DNA of 42,618 nt from JAFDED01 sp964611635 (lineage in GTDB: Bacteria > Desulfobacterota > JAFDED01). Below, one piece after another: positions 15,088-23,409 of this stretch (position 1 is its first letter; every line of letters begins with the position of its first letter). The translations under genes and the position numbers were made by a program. The stretch spans positions 1 through 42,618 of the forward strand of contig CAZTAS010000018.1 of the NCBI GenBank assembly GCA_964611635.1, given 5' to 3'. The notes below the pieces were generated by a model. It was not told where the DNA came from, made no database searches, and saw nothing but the letters and a program-made list of their open reading frames with translations.

Positions 15088-16389
15088 ATGCAGGCATTTA
15101 AAACGAAATTTGCAATGAAAATAGAAAACAAATGGATATTGCCTTCTCAAGAGAACCCCGATGAAGAAAGGAAAGTCAGAAAGGACATGGAAGTATTCGC
15201 TACATACGAATGTGAGGATAATGAGCTCACTTTGCTCGATCCCCTTCCGGATGAGTTAGAATCAGAGGAGGATTTTTGCGGTGTGGAGGAAGAGTCTGAG
15301 CCTTTTCACAATGAGCATGAACAGGGCGAGGACGAAAATTTTGATACCACCGCGCCCATCATCCGGATGGGGAGGCATATGCCGCTTTCCCGGGAAGAAG
15401 AAGTGCGGCTTTTCACGCTGCAGAATCATCTGGAGCAAAAGCTAGACGAACTGGCGCAGCAGATTGGACAGCATCTCAATCGACCCAAAATTCACGGTGC
15501 CCAGCGTCGAAAGAGACCGGGAGCTTTGGAGTCGGATATCAGACTGAAGCCCAATACCAGCAGATCCAACTCTTTAAAGGATAAGTTTTGCGAGGATCGT
15601 GCCGAAAAAGAGCTATCGATGAAGTCCCTGGATGATCTGGCCCAGAGGATTATCTCATACAGCAATCAACTGCGGGAAGTTAAAGAAGAAATTGTTCGCT
15701 CAAACCTGAGGCTGGTGCTTTATATCGCTCGCTCTTACGTGGGACTGGGACTGCCGTTCGGCGACCTGGTTCAGGAAGGCAGCATCGGTTTGATGCGCGC
15801 AGTGGAAAAGTTTGACCATACCAAGGGCCACCGCTTCAGCACCTATTCCGTCTGGTGGATACGTCAGAGCATCCGCAGGGCTCTCTCCGATCAAGCCCGA
15901 ACCATACGCATCCCCTCCTATATCCAGGAGTCCATCGGCCGCATTTGGGCCGAGTCGAGCAAATTTATCCAGGAGAAAGGCCGGCGTCCTCATCCGGCTG
16001 AGATGGCCGAGAAGCTCGATAAGCCGGTGGAAACCATTCGCAAGGCCATGCAAGTGGCCAAAGACGCTGTATCGCTTGATATTCCCGTGGGGGAAGGTGA
16101 CAGTCCACTGCGCGATCTCGTTCAGGATTCCACCGCTGTCTCGCCTTTTGAAGGAATCTTGCAATCAAACCTATCGCATCGGGTGGAAGAAATTCTCTGT
16201 ACCCTTTCACCGAGGGAGGCGATGGTTATTCGGCTGCGCTACGGGATTGGAGAGCCAAGAGAACATACTCTGGAAGAGATCGGTCGTTGTTTACAGGTCT
16301 CCCGAGAGCGGGCACGGCAGATTGAGTCCAATGCCATTCGAAAGCTGCGCCATCCTTCTCGTATTCAGAGACTTAAAGACCTGATCTGA
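15088..16389 (+). CDS. RNA polymerase sigma factor, RpoD/RpoS (group 1-2) family
   Basis: 433 residues. The first 90 are acidic and not conserved. A region 1.2-like segment ('MPLSREEEVRL') begins near 98. Region 2 is clear from about 202 ('VRSNLRLVLYIARSYVG', 'DLVQEGSIGLMRAVEKFD', 'FSTYSVWWIRQSIRRAL', 'QARTIRIPSY'), region 3 follows ('RRPHPAEMAEKL'), and region 4 ends the protein ('RYGIGEPREHTLEEIG', 'VSRERARQIESNAIRKLR'). It should direct core polymerase to -35/-10 promoters. It is shorter than a housekeeping RpoD and has a basic, probably disordered insert at 130-165, so I read it as an alternative group 2 sigma, RpoS-like in role. The ribosome site is weak; ATG 15118 is an alternative start. 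Confidence 0.85.
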   Translation: MQAFKTKFAMKIENKWILPSQENPDEERKVRKDMEVFATYECEDNELTLLDPLPDELESEEDFCGVEEESEPFHNEHEQGEDENFDTTAPIIRMGRHMPLSREEEVRLFTLQNHLEQKLDELAQQIGQHLNRPKIHGAQRRKRPGALESDIRLKPNTSRSNSLKDKFCEDRAEKELSMKSLDDLAQRIISYSNQLREVKEEIVRSNLRLVLYIARSYVGLGLPFGDLVQEGSIGLMRAVEKFDHTKGHRFSTYSVWWIRQSIRRALSDQARTIRIPSYIQESIGRIWAESSKFIQEKGRRPHPAEMAEKLDKPVETIRKAMQVAKDAVSLDIPVGEGDSPLRDLVQDSTAVSPFEGILQSNLSHRVEEILCTLSPREAMVIRLRYGIGEPREHTLEEIGRCLQVSRERARQIESNAIRKLRHPSRIQRLKDLI

Positions 16390-16553
16390 CATTCCACGGT
16401 CTCGTCTCCTGGGAAAGTCCTATTTATGAGGGTTTGGTGTTGCCTGGAATTTAAGCCACCCTCGTTTTGGCCTGACAAAAGGGCGTCCGCTGCCACGCAA
16501 AGCGGGCCATGCAGGATGGATGCACAGACGTAAGAATATTGCTGTTGCGCCCG

Positions 16554-17198
16554 TTAATCCCCGTCTATTGTCCATAGCTTTACGAGTTTTTGTAACAAAC
16601 GTCGTGCGCGGGTTGGATTGAATATCCCGCATACGCACGGCTGCGCCAGTTCTGCCACAGCGTCATCAAGGGTTCGGCGTCCCTGCTTTACATCCAGGAT
16701 CATTTTTCTCACCAAGGAGGCTCCTATCATTGCATGCCCGCACATCGTGGTGATTTCCATGATATCTGGCTCAGGAAGGCGCTCGGTGTGACCGTGAACA
16801 CCGCAAGAGAGGTTAATGGAATGCGGTTCAAGCCCCACTTCCTCGGCAATCTCGCGAATTTCATCAAACAGCCCGCTCAGAGTAATGCAGATCCCCAGAT
16901 CTTCCTCTTTTAGGATGCGAAGGACCTCTTTGAGCTTTTCTTTATTATCGAAGGCACAGCGAACCCGGGAGTTATCCTTGCAACGCTTCTTAATGTCCTC
17001 CGCGGTGATTCCAGTGAAAACATTGCCGGCCTCGTATGATCCTATGTTCGCCGGCCCCACCTCAAAGAGTATATCGGTGATTTGCCGCATCTTCTCCGCC
17101 GCGCCGTCGCTATTGATCCCCATGGCGGGCTGGGAGAGGAAAACCAAATCCCCCTTAAGTGACTCTTTACTGCCAGTGCGATGGAGTGAATGTGTCAT
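16554..17198 (-). CDS. Cys/His-rich protein of unknown function, partner of the ferredoxin upstream
   Basis: 214 residues, cytoplasmic. I do not recognise a named family. The C-terminal half looks metal- or cluster-binding: C132 in 'LSCGVHGH' (with H135 and H137), C153 in 'TTMCGH' (H155), and C188/C190 in 'QPCVCGIFNPTRA'. The N-terminal half is an alpha/beta stretch with Cys 73, 81 and 104. The ATG overlaps the stop of the upstream ferredoxin gene by 4 bases and has GGGAGGA six bases before it, so the two are coupled and probably act together in a redox reaction. The gene converges on the sigma-factor gene. Function: unknown. Confidence 0.7.
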   Translation of the reverse strand: MTHSLHRTGSKESLKGDLVFLSQPAMGINSDGAAEKMRQITDILFEVGPANIGSYEAGNVFTGITAEDIKKRCKDNSRVRCAFDNKEKLKEVLRILKEEDLGICITLSGLFDEIREIAEEVGLEPHSINLSCGVHGHTERLPEPDIMEITTMCGHAMIGASLVRKMILDVKQGRRTLDDAVAELAQPCVCGIFNPTRARRLLQKLVKLWTIDGD

Positions 17199-17941
17199 GG
17201 GGAATCCTCCCGGAACAAGGGCCGACCAAGCCCTACATTAACTTTAGCATTGGGGCGGTATGCGATACCACTTCGGTCCAGCGTCTTCAATACAGGTATG
17301 GTTCCATCGGGATCCATGCGGCAAATTACATCCAGCGAGTAAACGGTGTCGAGCTGGCTGGTGAGTTCCCGGATAATGGCCAGCACCACATCCAATTTTT
17401 CAATGGGGACCATTATCTCCAGGATGCCTGAAAGCACCTGTGTGGAAAGGACCTGCGGGTCTAAGTGTCCTGTCTCCGGATCCATGAGGCCCGTGAGAGG
17501 GTTGTTCTCCTCGAATTGGACACCCAGGCGAGCCAGTGGAATGGTGATCTTTTCTACATCGGAAAGCCGCGCTCCCAAGCCTGGACGACCGAATTCCAAA
17601 GCCACTCCAACCTGTCCTCTCCGAACCCGGCCGGTGACATCGTTGGTCTTGACCTCTTCGGTTCCCCGCCCAGGAACTTGTGTGGCCGGGTGAGTCCACC
17701 GGGGATCGCTGAAGTATTTTGTGATGGAGCGGGGATAGGTGTGAATCGACTCCGAGTCGCCCATGGCATCACCGGGACACTTCACAACCCTCAGGCAGTT
17801 ACCGCATTCCAGGCAGTGCTCCTGATCCACCTGACAGACAACCGCGCCGTCGTACCTCCGGGTGAAGGCAATAGCATCCCCCACTGCGCAGTATGCCAAA
17901 CATTGACCGCAACCGAGACATTTGTTCTCATCAATAACCAT
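17195..17941 (-). CDS. Two-cluster ferredoxin-domain protein of unknown function
   Basis: 248 residues. The N-terminus carries two 4Fe-4S motifs: C8-x2-C11-x2-C14-x3-C18 and C43-x2-C46-x2-C49-x5-C55-P, the second with a widened last gap. The following 190 residues are not a ferredoxin: a conserved-looking 'EVKTNDVTGRVRRGQVGVALEFGRPG' region (written here as overlapping parts 'EVKTNDVTG' and 'GVALEFGRPG'), then 'ENNPLTGLMDPETG', then an alternating beta/alpha segment ('GILEIMVPIEKLDVVL') that could be an ACT- or ferredoxin-like fold. It is coupled to the Cys/His-rich gene. A strong Fur-box match lies 82 bases upstream. I infer an electron carrier or Fe-S-dependent sensor dedicated to its partner. 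Confidence 0.75.
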   Translation of the reverse strand: MVIDENKCLGCGQCLAYCAVGDAIAFTRRYDGAVVCQVDQEHCLECGNCLRVVKCPGDAMGDSESIHTYPRSITKYFSDPRWTHPATQVPGRGTEEVKTNDVTGRVRRGQVGVALEFGRPGLGARLSDVEKITIPLARLGVQFEENNPLTGLMDPETGHLDPQVLSTQVLSGILEIMVPIEKLDVVLAIIRELTSQLDTVYSLDVICRMDPDGTIPVLKTLDRSGIAYRPNAKVNVGLGRPLFREDSP

Positions 17942-18345
17942 AATGCAATCCCCAGGTTAAATTGTTAGGCTCTAATTATGGGATATTTGTGTGAAATGAC
18001 TTTCCACAGCAGAGCAAATAACCTTAATGACAATCATTCTGAGTAATTTGAAGGAAAAATATAATTTACTATACCTATTCAAAAATCCGGATCGCAAGTC
18101 TTTTTCTGCTATTGTTTAAAAGAAATAGGACGTGATTGGTCGATTCAAGATTGACTTCCCCTCCCTAGTATGTTAGAAATTTGCTCTCGATACTTATTTA
18201 TGGAGTTGGCCTGCTTTAGCATCCCGATCTTCGGAACTCGTGGCCAAAAAGAAGCTTCACCCGTAAAACAATAAAATGCTCTCAGCTCCAATGAGCTAGA
18301 TGAATTTTCTTATAAAATAAATGCTAGGGACTGAAGGAGAAGAGT
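17942..18345. other. Divergent intergenic region, Fe-S pair and galT
   Basis: 404 bases between divergent genes. It contains a Fur-box-like dyad, listed separately, nearer the Fe-S pair. TATAAA near 18311 could be a -10 for galT but I found no matching -35. No gene is seen. Confidence 0.45.
18023..18041. promoter_or_regulatory. Fur-box-like operator
   Basis: The 19 bases match the classical Fur consensus at 14 positions, and the core AATGA-N3-TCATT is a perfect dyad. It lies 82 bases upstream of the start of the two-cluster ferredoxin gene, a normal operator position, and would link the Fe-S pair to iron supply. This is a match by eye only. Confidence 0.45.
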
Positions 18346-19398
18346 ATGCCTGAGCTTCGAAAAGATCCCATTTTGAGTCGTTGGGTCATCATTTCTCCTG
18401 AAAGGGAAAAGCGTCCCATAGACTTTCCCGAGGAGAAGAAAAAATTTCTTGGAGGCTTCTGCCCTTTTTGTCCCGGCAATGAGAGCAAGACGCCACCGGA
18501 ACTTCTTGTCATACATTCAACCGACACTGAGCACAAATCCGCTGCATGGTCTCTCCGGGTAGTGCCCAATCGGTATCCTGCCCTGGTGGTAGAGGGAGAA
18601 CTGGTGCGCGAAGGCGAGGGGATGTATGACCGGATAAGCGGCATAGGCGCACATGAAGTTATCATCGAGACACCTGATCACAACCAAACGTATACATCAA
18701 TGACCTCCATGGCCATCGAAAATATTTTTTGGGCTTTTCAGCAACGGATACTTGACCTTAAAAGAGATATTCGATTTCGATATTTCATGATTTTTAAAAA
18801 CCACGGGGAAAGTGCAGGCGCATCCCTTGAACACAGCCATTCGCAGCTCATTGCCCTCCCCATCGTGCCCAAACGTGTCATGGAAGAAATGCATGGCGCT
18901 AGCTCTCACTTCAATTACAAGGAGCGCTGCATTTTTTGCGACATCATCCGCCAGGAAATGGTGGTCAGTCAACAAGAGCGAGTGGTTTGCTACAATGAAT
19001 CCTTTTTAGCCCTTGCTCCCTTTGCTTCTCGCTTTCCGTTCGAGGTGTGGATTATCCCCCGGAGACACTTCCACCACTTTGAAAACCTGCAGGGCCAAGG
19101 CTTAGGGGAATTAACCAGCCTGTTCCAGGAGGTCATGCAGCGGCTGGAAGGGCTCCTGGACAATCCGGACTATAATTTTATTTTGCACAACGCGCCAGTT
19201 GGTGATGAAGCCAGGGAATACTACCACTGGCATCTGGAGATCTTCCCAAAGCTTACCCATGTTGCAGGGTTCGAATGGGGATCTGGATTTTATATCAATC
19301 ATACACCACCAGAATTGGCCGCTCAAATGCTTCGCGATTTCGACCTTGAGGACTATCTCCAGTGCCACGCAAATTACGCATCGGCAGGAGCGCGATGA
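18346..19398 (+). CDS. galT: Galactose-1-phosphate uridylyltransferase family (GalT, HIT superfamily)
   Basis: 350 residues, a usual GalT length. The N-terminal zinc-site cysteines C39-x2-C42 are in 'GFCPFCPGNE'. The active-site histidine triad is 'HSHSQ' at 163-167, with the nucleophile His165 by family rule. A second 'CIFCDI' and 'HWHLEIFP' occur in the C-terminal half. The enzyme moves UMP between UDP-glucose and galactose-1-P, or acts on a related sugar phosphate. No GalE or classical GalK is in the window. GGAG seven bases upstream supports the ATG. Its stop overlaps the prmA start (ATGA at 19395). Confidence 0.88.
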   Translation: MPELRKDPILSRWVIISPEREKRPIDFPEEKKKFLGGFCPFCPGNESKTPPELLVIHSTDTEHKSAAWSLRVVPNRYPALVVEGELVREGEGMYDRISGIGAHEVIIETPDHNQTYTSMTSMAIENIFWAFQQRILDLKRDIRFRYFMIFKNHGESAGASLEHSHSQLIALPIVPKRVMEEMHGASSHFNYKERCIFCDIIRQEMVVSQQERVVCYNESFLALAPFASRFPFEVWIIPRRHFHHFENLQGQGLGELTSLFQEVMQRLEGLLDNPDYNFILHNAPVGDEAREYYHWHLEIFPKLTHVAGFEWGSGFYINHTPPELAAQMLRDFDLEDYLQCHANYASAGAR

Positions 19399-20294
19399 GT
19401 GATGAGGGCTGGGTGGCGATAACCATCCGGGTCCATGAAGATTTGTCCGACGCACTGGCCAACCGCTTGCTGGAGCTGGGCTCAACGGGGATCGTCACAG
19501 AGGATACCAAAGGGGGCGAACAGCGCCTTATCGCCCATTTTCGCCGGCGGGAATGGCAGGCGGCCCGTCCTATGCTGGATCGGTACGTACTGGCTCTGGG
19601 AGAATTGTTTCCTACAATGCCCGCAGGAGATATCCAGATAAGGCCTGTTAGTGAAGAGGATTGGGCCGAGAACTGGAAGCAGCACTTTCGTCCAACGGTG
19701 GTCAGCCCCCGATTGCTTGTTTACCCTCCATGGGAGGAGAACGCTGACAAATGCGGAAAGCTTCCACTGATCATCGATCCCGGCATGGCGTTCGGCACGG
19801 GCATTCATGCAACCACCCGGCTGGTACTTTGCACATTGGATGAAATCCTCCAGAGATGGCAACATCCAGGACCTGCGCGCGTGCTGGATGTGGGCACGGG
19901 ATCGGGCATCCTTGCCATAGCTGCCGCCAGGCTGGGGGCCGGCGAGGTGGTGGGCATCGACATCGACCCCTCAGCCGTGGCCGCTGCAAGAGAGAACCTT
20001 GCTCGCAACGAGCTTATGGGCCGTATCCTTCTCCAGCGCCGCTCCGTGGATGAGGTTTGCGGCATGTACGACCTGGTTCTCGCCAACCTCTCTCTTAAGC
20101 TCCTGAAGGAAAAGCACAGGTTTCTGCTAAAGGCCCTTGCTCCGGAGGGGTATCTGGTGGCCTCCGGGTTTTTAACCCGTGATCTCCCGGAGATCATGGA
20201 ATGCTACGCCGGTGAGCCGGTGAGCCTGGTCAAAGAAGAATCCCTTGAGGAATGGCACATGGTTGTCTGGCAGCGTTTGGCGCAACCTCATTAA
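19395..20294 (+). CDS. prmA: Ribosomal protein L11 methyltransferase PrmA
   Basis: About 299 residues. After the N-terminal substrate-recognition domain ('EEDWAENWKQHFRP') come 'DPGMAFGTGIHATTR' and the SAM-binding motif I 'VLDVGTGSGILAIAAA', then 'GIDIDPSAV' and 'LANLSLKLL' in place of the common 'NILA'. PrmA trimethylates ribosomal protein L11 in the cytoplasm. I choose the start at 19395 because it gives the 4-base ATGA overlap with galT; the frame is open upstream to 19362 but the extra residues are inside galT and not conserved-looking. RsmE follows after 13 bases, a common pairing. Confidence 0.88.
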   Translation: MSDEGWVAITIRVHEDLSDALANRLLELGSTGIVTEDTKGGEQRLIAHFRRREWQAARPMLDRYVLALGELFPTMPAGDIQIRPVSEEDWAENWKQHFRPTVVSPRLLVYPPWEENADKCGKLPLIIDPGMAFGTGIHATTRLVLCTLDEILQRWQHPGPARVLDVGTGSGILAIAAARLGAGEVVGIDIDPSAVAAARENLARNELMGRILLQRRSVDEVCGMYDLVLANLSLKLLKEKHRFLLKALAPEGYLVASGFLTRDLPEIMECYAGEPVSLVKEESLEEWHMVVWQRLAQPH

Positions 20295-20307
20295 CTGTGA
20301 AATTCCC

Positions 20308-21048
20308 ATGCCTCGGTTTTTTATCCCATCTGAATCGCTTCTTACTGATCGTCTTATCCTGACGGGCGCGGACGTGCACCACATTCGCAATGTGCTCCGC
20401 CTCGGCCCCGGGGACTCACTTACACTTGTGACACCACGGGGAGATGAATACAGCTCTGTGATCCGGAAGGCGGGGCAAAAGGCGGTAGAGGTGGAAATCC
20501 TCGAAAAGGTGCGCGTCGCAAAAAAAGATATTTGCCTCGAAATCGCCCTGGCCCAGGGTCTCCCCCGGAGCAGCAAGATGGACTTTGTGATACAGAAAGC
20601 CACCGAATTGGGGGTCGCCTCGATCCACCCATTCACGTCTTCGCGCTCGGTCCCCCGGACCAATCCGGCCCGCGCCCAGGGTCGGCTGGCACGGTGGCGG
20701 CGCATCGCCATGGAGGCCTGCAAACAATGCGGTCGCACCAGCGTCCCCCGGATACACGAAATACTTCCACTGGCGGAGGCTATCCGTGCAGCAGGCGAAG
20801 AGGACCGCAAGATAGTCTTGTGGGAGGGAGCGCCCGCTGCATGGGAGAGGGTTTTCGAGGGCTCTCCTCCCCCCCGCCGCTTCTTCGTGCTGGTGGGGCC
20901 GGAGGGGGGGCTGGCTGAGCAGGAAGTCAAAGCATGTCAGGCAGCGGGGTTCATCCCAGCGGGGCTGGGTCGGAGGATATTGCGGACAGAAACCGCTGCA
21001 CTCTGCTTTCTGGCTATCCTTCAGTACCAACTGGGGGATATGCGTTAG
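20308..21048 (+). CDS. rsmE: 16S rRNA m3U1498 methyltransferase RsmE
   Basis: About 246 residues, typical for the family. The N-terminal PUA-like domain starts 'MPRFFI' and contains 'HHIRNVLRLGPGD'. The SPOUT domain has 'LAQGLPRSSKMDFVIQKATE', 'GPEGGL' and the knot motif 'LGRRILRTETA'. It methylates U1498 of 16S rRNA. I choose ATG 20308, directly before the conserved N-terminus, although the ribosome site is weak; the frame extends upstream into prmA. It is the last gene of galT-prmA-rsmE. Confidence 0.88.
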   Translation: MPRFFIPSESLLTDRLILTGADVHHIRNVLRLGPGDSLTLVTPRGDEYSSVIRKAGQKAVEVEILEKVRVAKKDICLEIALAQGLPRSSKMDFVIQKATELGVASIHPFTSSRSVPRTNPARAQGRLARWRRIAMEACKQCGRTSVPRIHEILPLAEAIRAAGEEDRKIVLWEGAPAAWERVFEGSPPPRRFFVLVGPEGGLAEQEVKACQAAGFIPAGLGRRILRTETAALCFLAILQYQLGDMR

Positions 21049-21100
21049 CCTATGCGGGATGGGGTAATCGCCAGCAGGCGCGGAGAAGGCCATCCATAGG
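21049..21100 (+). promoter_or_regulatory. Structured element directly after rsmE
   Basis: CCTATG (21049-21054) pairs with CATAGG (21095-21100) and GATGG (21058-21062) with CCATC (21090-21094), enclosing CGCC/GGCG (21069-21072, 21077-21080). The long hairpin begins at the rsmE stop. There is no T-run, so it is either a factor-dependent end or an mRNA 3' structure. Confidence 0.35.
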
Positions 21101-21265
21101 ATACATCCGGGCCGCCTCGGGCTTCGGTAAGTCAGCGCATTGATCCTCTTGGCATCAGAGGAGACTTCCTTGATATCACCAGAGCAATCCTGAAAATCTA
21201 TAGGGAGCGTTAATGATTTGAAATTTTACAGGAAGAAAAACAAAAATCAACTTGAGAGCTTGGGG

Positions 21266-22753
21266 TCAAAAAGTCTGTTGAGCGACACCCTTTGGCTTCA
21301 TGATGTTATATACGATGCTTGCGATTCCAGCCAGAAGAAGGCATGCTGCAACGGGTCTTTCAAAGAAGCCCATGGGGTTATAGTGGAATAGCTGCATTGT
21401 TTTCACGAACGCGGATTCTCCGATCTGTCCAAGAATAACGCCCAGGACTATCCCTGGTATGGCATATCCAGAACGACGAAGGAAGTAGCCCGCAATCCCA
21501 GCAGCAAACATCACCCAGACGTCCAAAAGGAAATTTCGCAGTGCAAAGGCTCCGATGGTAGCAAGGAGCAGGATAGCCGGTGCCAAGATTCTGAACGGTA
21601 TACGCAGAAGGTTCACGATGGTCTTTGTCTCGATGTAACCGAGGAAAAATATACACAGGTTGGCAAGAAACATGGCCACAAACACAACCCAAACAAGTTC
21701 CTTGGCGCGCACCATGATGAGGGGTCCGGGTTCCATTCCATGGATCATAAAAACGCTCATCATCATTGCAGTTACAGCCCCTCCCGGAAGTCCAAGTGCA
21801 AGCAACGGGATCATCGCACCACCACAGGCGGAGTTATTGGCCGTCTCTGAGGCTACCACCCCCTCCAGTTCTCCCTTCCCGAAGCGCTCGGGGTGCTTGG
21901 ACCATCGAACCGCCTCATTATAGCTGAGAAAGGCGGCAAGTGTTGCCCCAATTCCAGGCAAAACGCCAGCAAAAAAGCCCAGAAGCCAAGATCGAAATAT
22001 TGCAAACTTAAGATCAAAGAGCTCTTTCAATGAGGGAAATTCCACTCCAACCTTAGGGGCTTTGTATGCCTTGGTGACCATCCTCTCCCCCTGGATAAAG
22101 ACCTCGGAGATTGCAAAGAATCCAAGGATGAGCGGTATGAAGTGAATGCTAGCTTGCAGGTAATAGGTCCCGAAGGTGAAGCGGGGAATGCCCCCTGCCG
22201 GATCGGTGCCCACCGTTGCGATTATAAGTCCCAGGATAACGGAAATCCATCCTTTCCAGGGGGAACTTCCTCCCACGGAAGCTGCCACCGCCAGACCAAA
22301 GAAGATAAGAGAGAACATCTCCTGTGGACCGAAAGCGTGTACGGCCCATCGGGCCACAGAAGGTGCTGCCACCATCATCACGATGGCCGATATGGTGCCT
22401 CCAAGAGACGATGAGGTCACGGCTGCTCCGATGGCCTTGCCCGACTTTCCCTGTTGAGTCATGGGATAACCGTCGAATGCGGTCGGGGCATTCTCTGCAG
22501 ATCCAGGAATGTTGAAGAGGATTGCCATCACCGCCCCTCCGTAAGTGCCGGAGACATAGATGACCCCGTAGATCATAATAGCATGGGTCGGGGTGAGGTA
22601 TGCGGTGAAAGGCAGGATGATAGCGCCCAAGGTCAGCATGTTGATTCCTGGGAGCGCTGCAAAGAACAACCCCATCAGAAGAGCTGCGACAAAAAGGAGA
22701 ATGGCCAGAGGGTCAGTGGCCAGATGTGTAAGACCCAGTAAAAAATCGGACAT
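21266..22753 (-). CDS. tctA: Tripartite tricarboxylate transporter permease, TctA family
   Basis: 495 residues and many hydrophobic helices, the usual TctA length. Family segments include 'ALPGINMLTLGAIILPFTAYL' (N-terminal; here 21 residues shortened to 'ALPGINMLTLGAI'), 'FNIPGSAENAPTAFDGYPM', 'AVLPGIGATLAAFLSY' and 'LPGGAVTAMM'. It is the large inner-membrane permease of a TTT transporter that moves carboxylates together with TctB and a periplasmic TctC. AAGG eight bases before the ATG supports the start. It is the last of three genes in tctC-tctB-tctA order. The substrate cannot be read from the sequence. Confidence 0.9.
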   Translation of the reverse strand: MSDFLLGLTHLATDPLAILLFVAALLMGLFFAALPGINMLTLGAIILPFTAYLTPTHAIMIYGVIYVSGTYGGAVMAILFNIPGSAENAPTAFDGYPMTQQGKSGKAIGAAVTSSSLGGTISAIVMMVAAPSVARWAVHAFGPQEMFSLIFFGLAVAASVGGSSPWKGWISVILGLIIATVGTDPAGGIPRFTFGTYYLQASIHFIPLILGFFAISEVFIQGERMVTKAYKAPKVGVEFPSLKELFDLKFAIFRSWLLGFFAGVLPGIGATLAAFLSYNEAVRWSKHPERFGKGELEGVVASETANNSACGGAMIPLLALGLPGGAVTAMMMSVFMIHGMEPGPLIMVRAKELVWVVFVAMFLANLCIFFLGYIETKTIVNLLRIPFRILAPAILLLATIGAFALRNFLLDVWVMFAAGIAGYFLRRSGYAIPGIVLGVILGQIGESAFVKTMQLFHYNPMGFFERPVAACLLLAGIASIVYNIMKPKGVAQQTF

Positions 22754-22787
22754 GGAAAGACCTTAATAAGCTAGCAGAGGGCCTGTA

Positions 22788-23345
22788 TTATAGACCTTTT
22801 ATCAGCGAGAGCAAGAGACTGTTTACTTCGTAAAACCCGGACCAATTCCCTACTGGCAGGGATACAAAAAGCAACTTCGTAAATATAGCCAGAGTGCACA
22901 GGTAGATGAAAAATGTGGTCACCACCAGATTGAATGATCTCCGCTCCCCAAGCAAATACATGTATCCTGCAAGGAAGAATGGAGTGATCGCATAATAACC
23001 CAAGCGAGGCATCAGGAGCAAATAAAGTATAGGAAGAAAAAAGGTAGCCAACCGCTTAATGTTGGTCAGAAGATCGGAATTTATGATATCGAAAATAATG
23101 CCTTTATTCTTCTTTCCTTGAACCTGAGCATCTTTATTAATAATCTTGCGATATTTTGAGAAAAGTTCAAAAAGGGCAAAGATGGCAAGAAGAAAGATTA
23201 GAGTACGAGGCCATGCTGTTGCCCCGAAGCGATATTGGGGCAAAGGCTCGTTAAATTGATATGTCAGGGCAAAGGCTATTATGGCCAGTACAAACCACAA
23301 GACGGTCTCGAGGATTGAACCCCTTAATTCCCGAAGCTTTGGCAT
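22788..23345 (-). CDS. tctB: Tripartite tricarboxylate transporter small subunit, TctB family
   Basis: 185 residues with four predicted membrane helices: about 12-30, 45-62, 98-123 and 130-150, plus a further hydrophobic stretch at the end. The position between tctC and tctA, the size and the 'ATAWPRTLIFLLAIFALFELF' type helix ('GATAWPRTL' start) fit TctB, the small accessory membrane subunit. Its start has no clear ribosome site and lies just past a strong hairpin. Sequence conservation in this family is low, so the call leans on context. Confidence 0.82.
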   Translation of the reverse strand: MPKLRELRGSILETVLWFVLAIIAFALTYQFNEPLPQYRFGATAWPRTLIFLLAIFALFELFSKYRKIINKDAQVQGKKNKGIIFDIINSDLLTNIKRLATFFLPILYLLLMPRLGYYAITPFFLAGYMYLLGERRSFNLVVTTFFIYLCTLAIFTKLLFVSLPVGNWSGFYEVNSLLLSLIKGL

Positions 23346-23364
23346 GAATTATTACTCATTGTGG

Positions 23365-23394
23365 AATCCAGGACCTTTTAAAAGGCCCTGGATT
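23365..23394 (-). terminator. Strong intercistronic hairpin between tctC and tctB
   Basis: AATCCAGG (23365-23372) pairs with CCTGGATT (23387-23394), enclosing CCTTTT/AAAAGG. It begins 16 bases after the tctC stop. There is no T-run, so it more likely protects the tctC mRNA 3' end or weakens read-through than terminates outright. Confidence 0.5.
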
Positions 23395-23409
23395 GTGTTG
23401 AGACTCTAA

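Noticed and set aside
6626..19398. GHMP kinase and GalT as a Leloir galactose pathway
   Set aside because: They are 10 kb apart, the kinase lacks the galactokinase sugar motif and sits in a wall-recycling operon, and no GalE is present.
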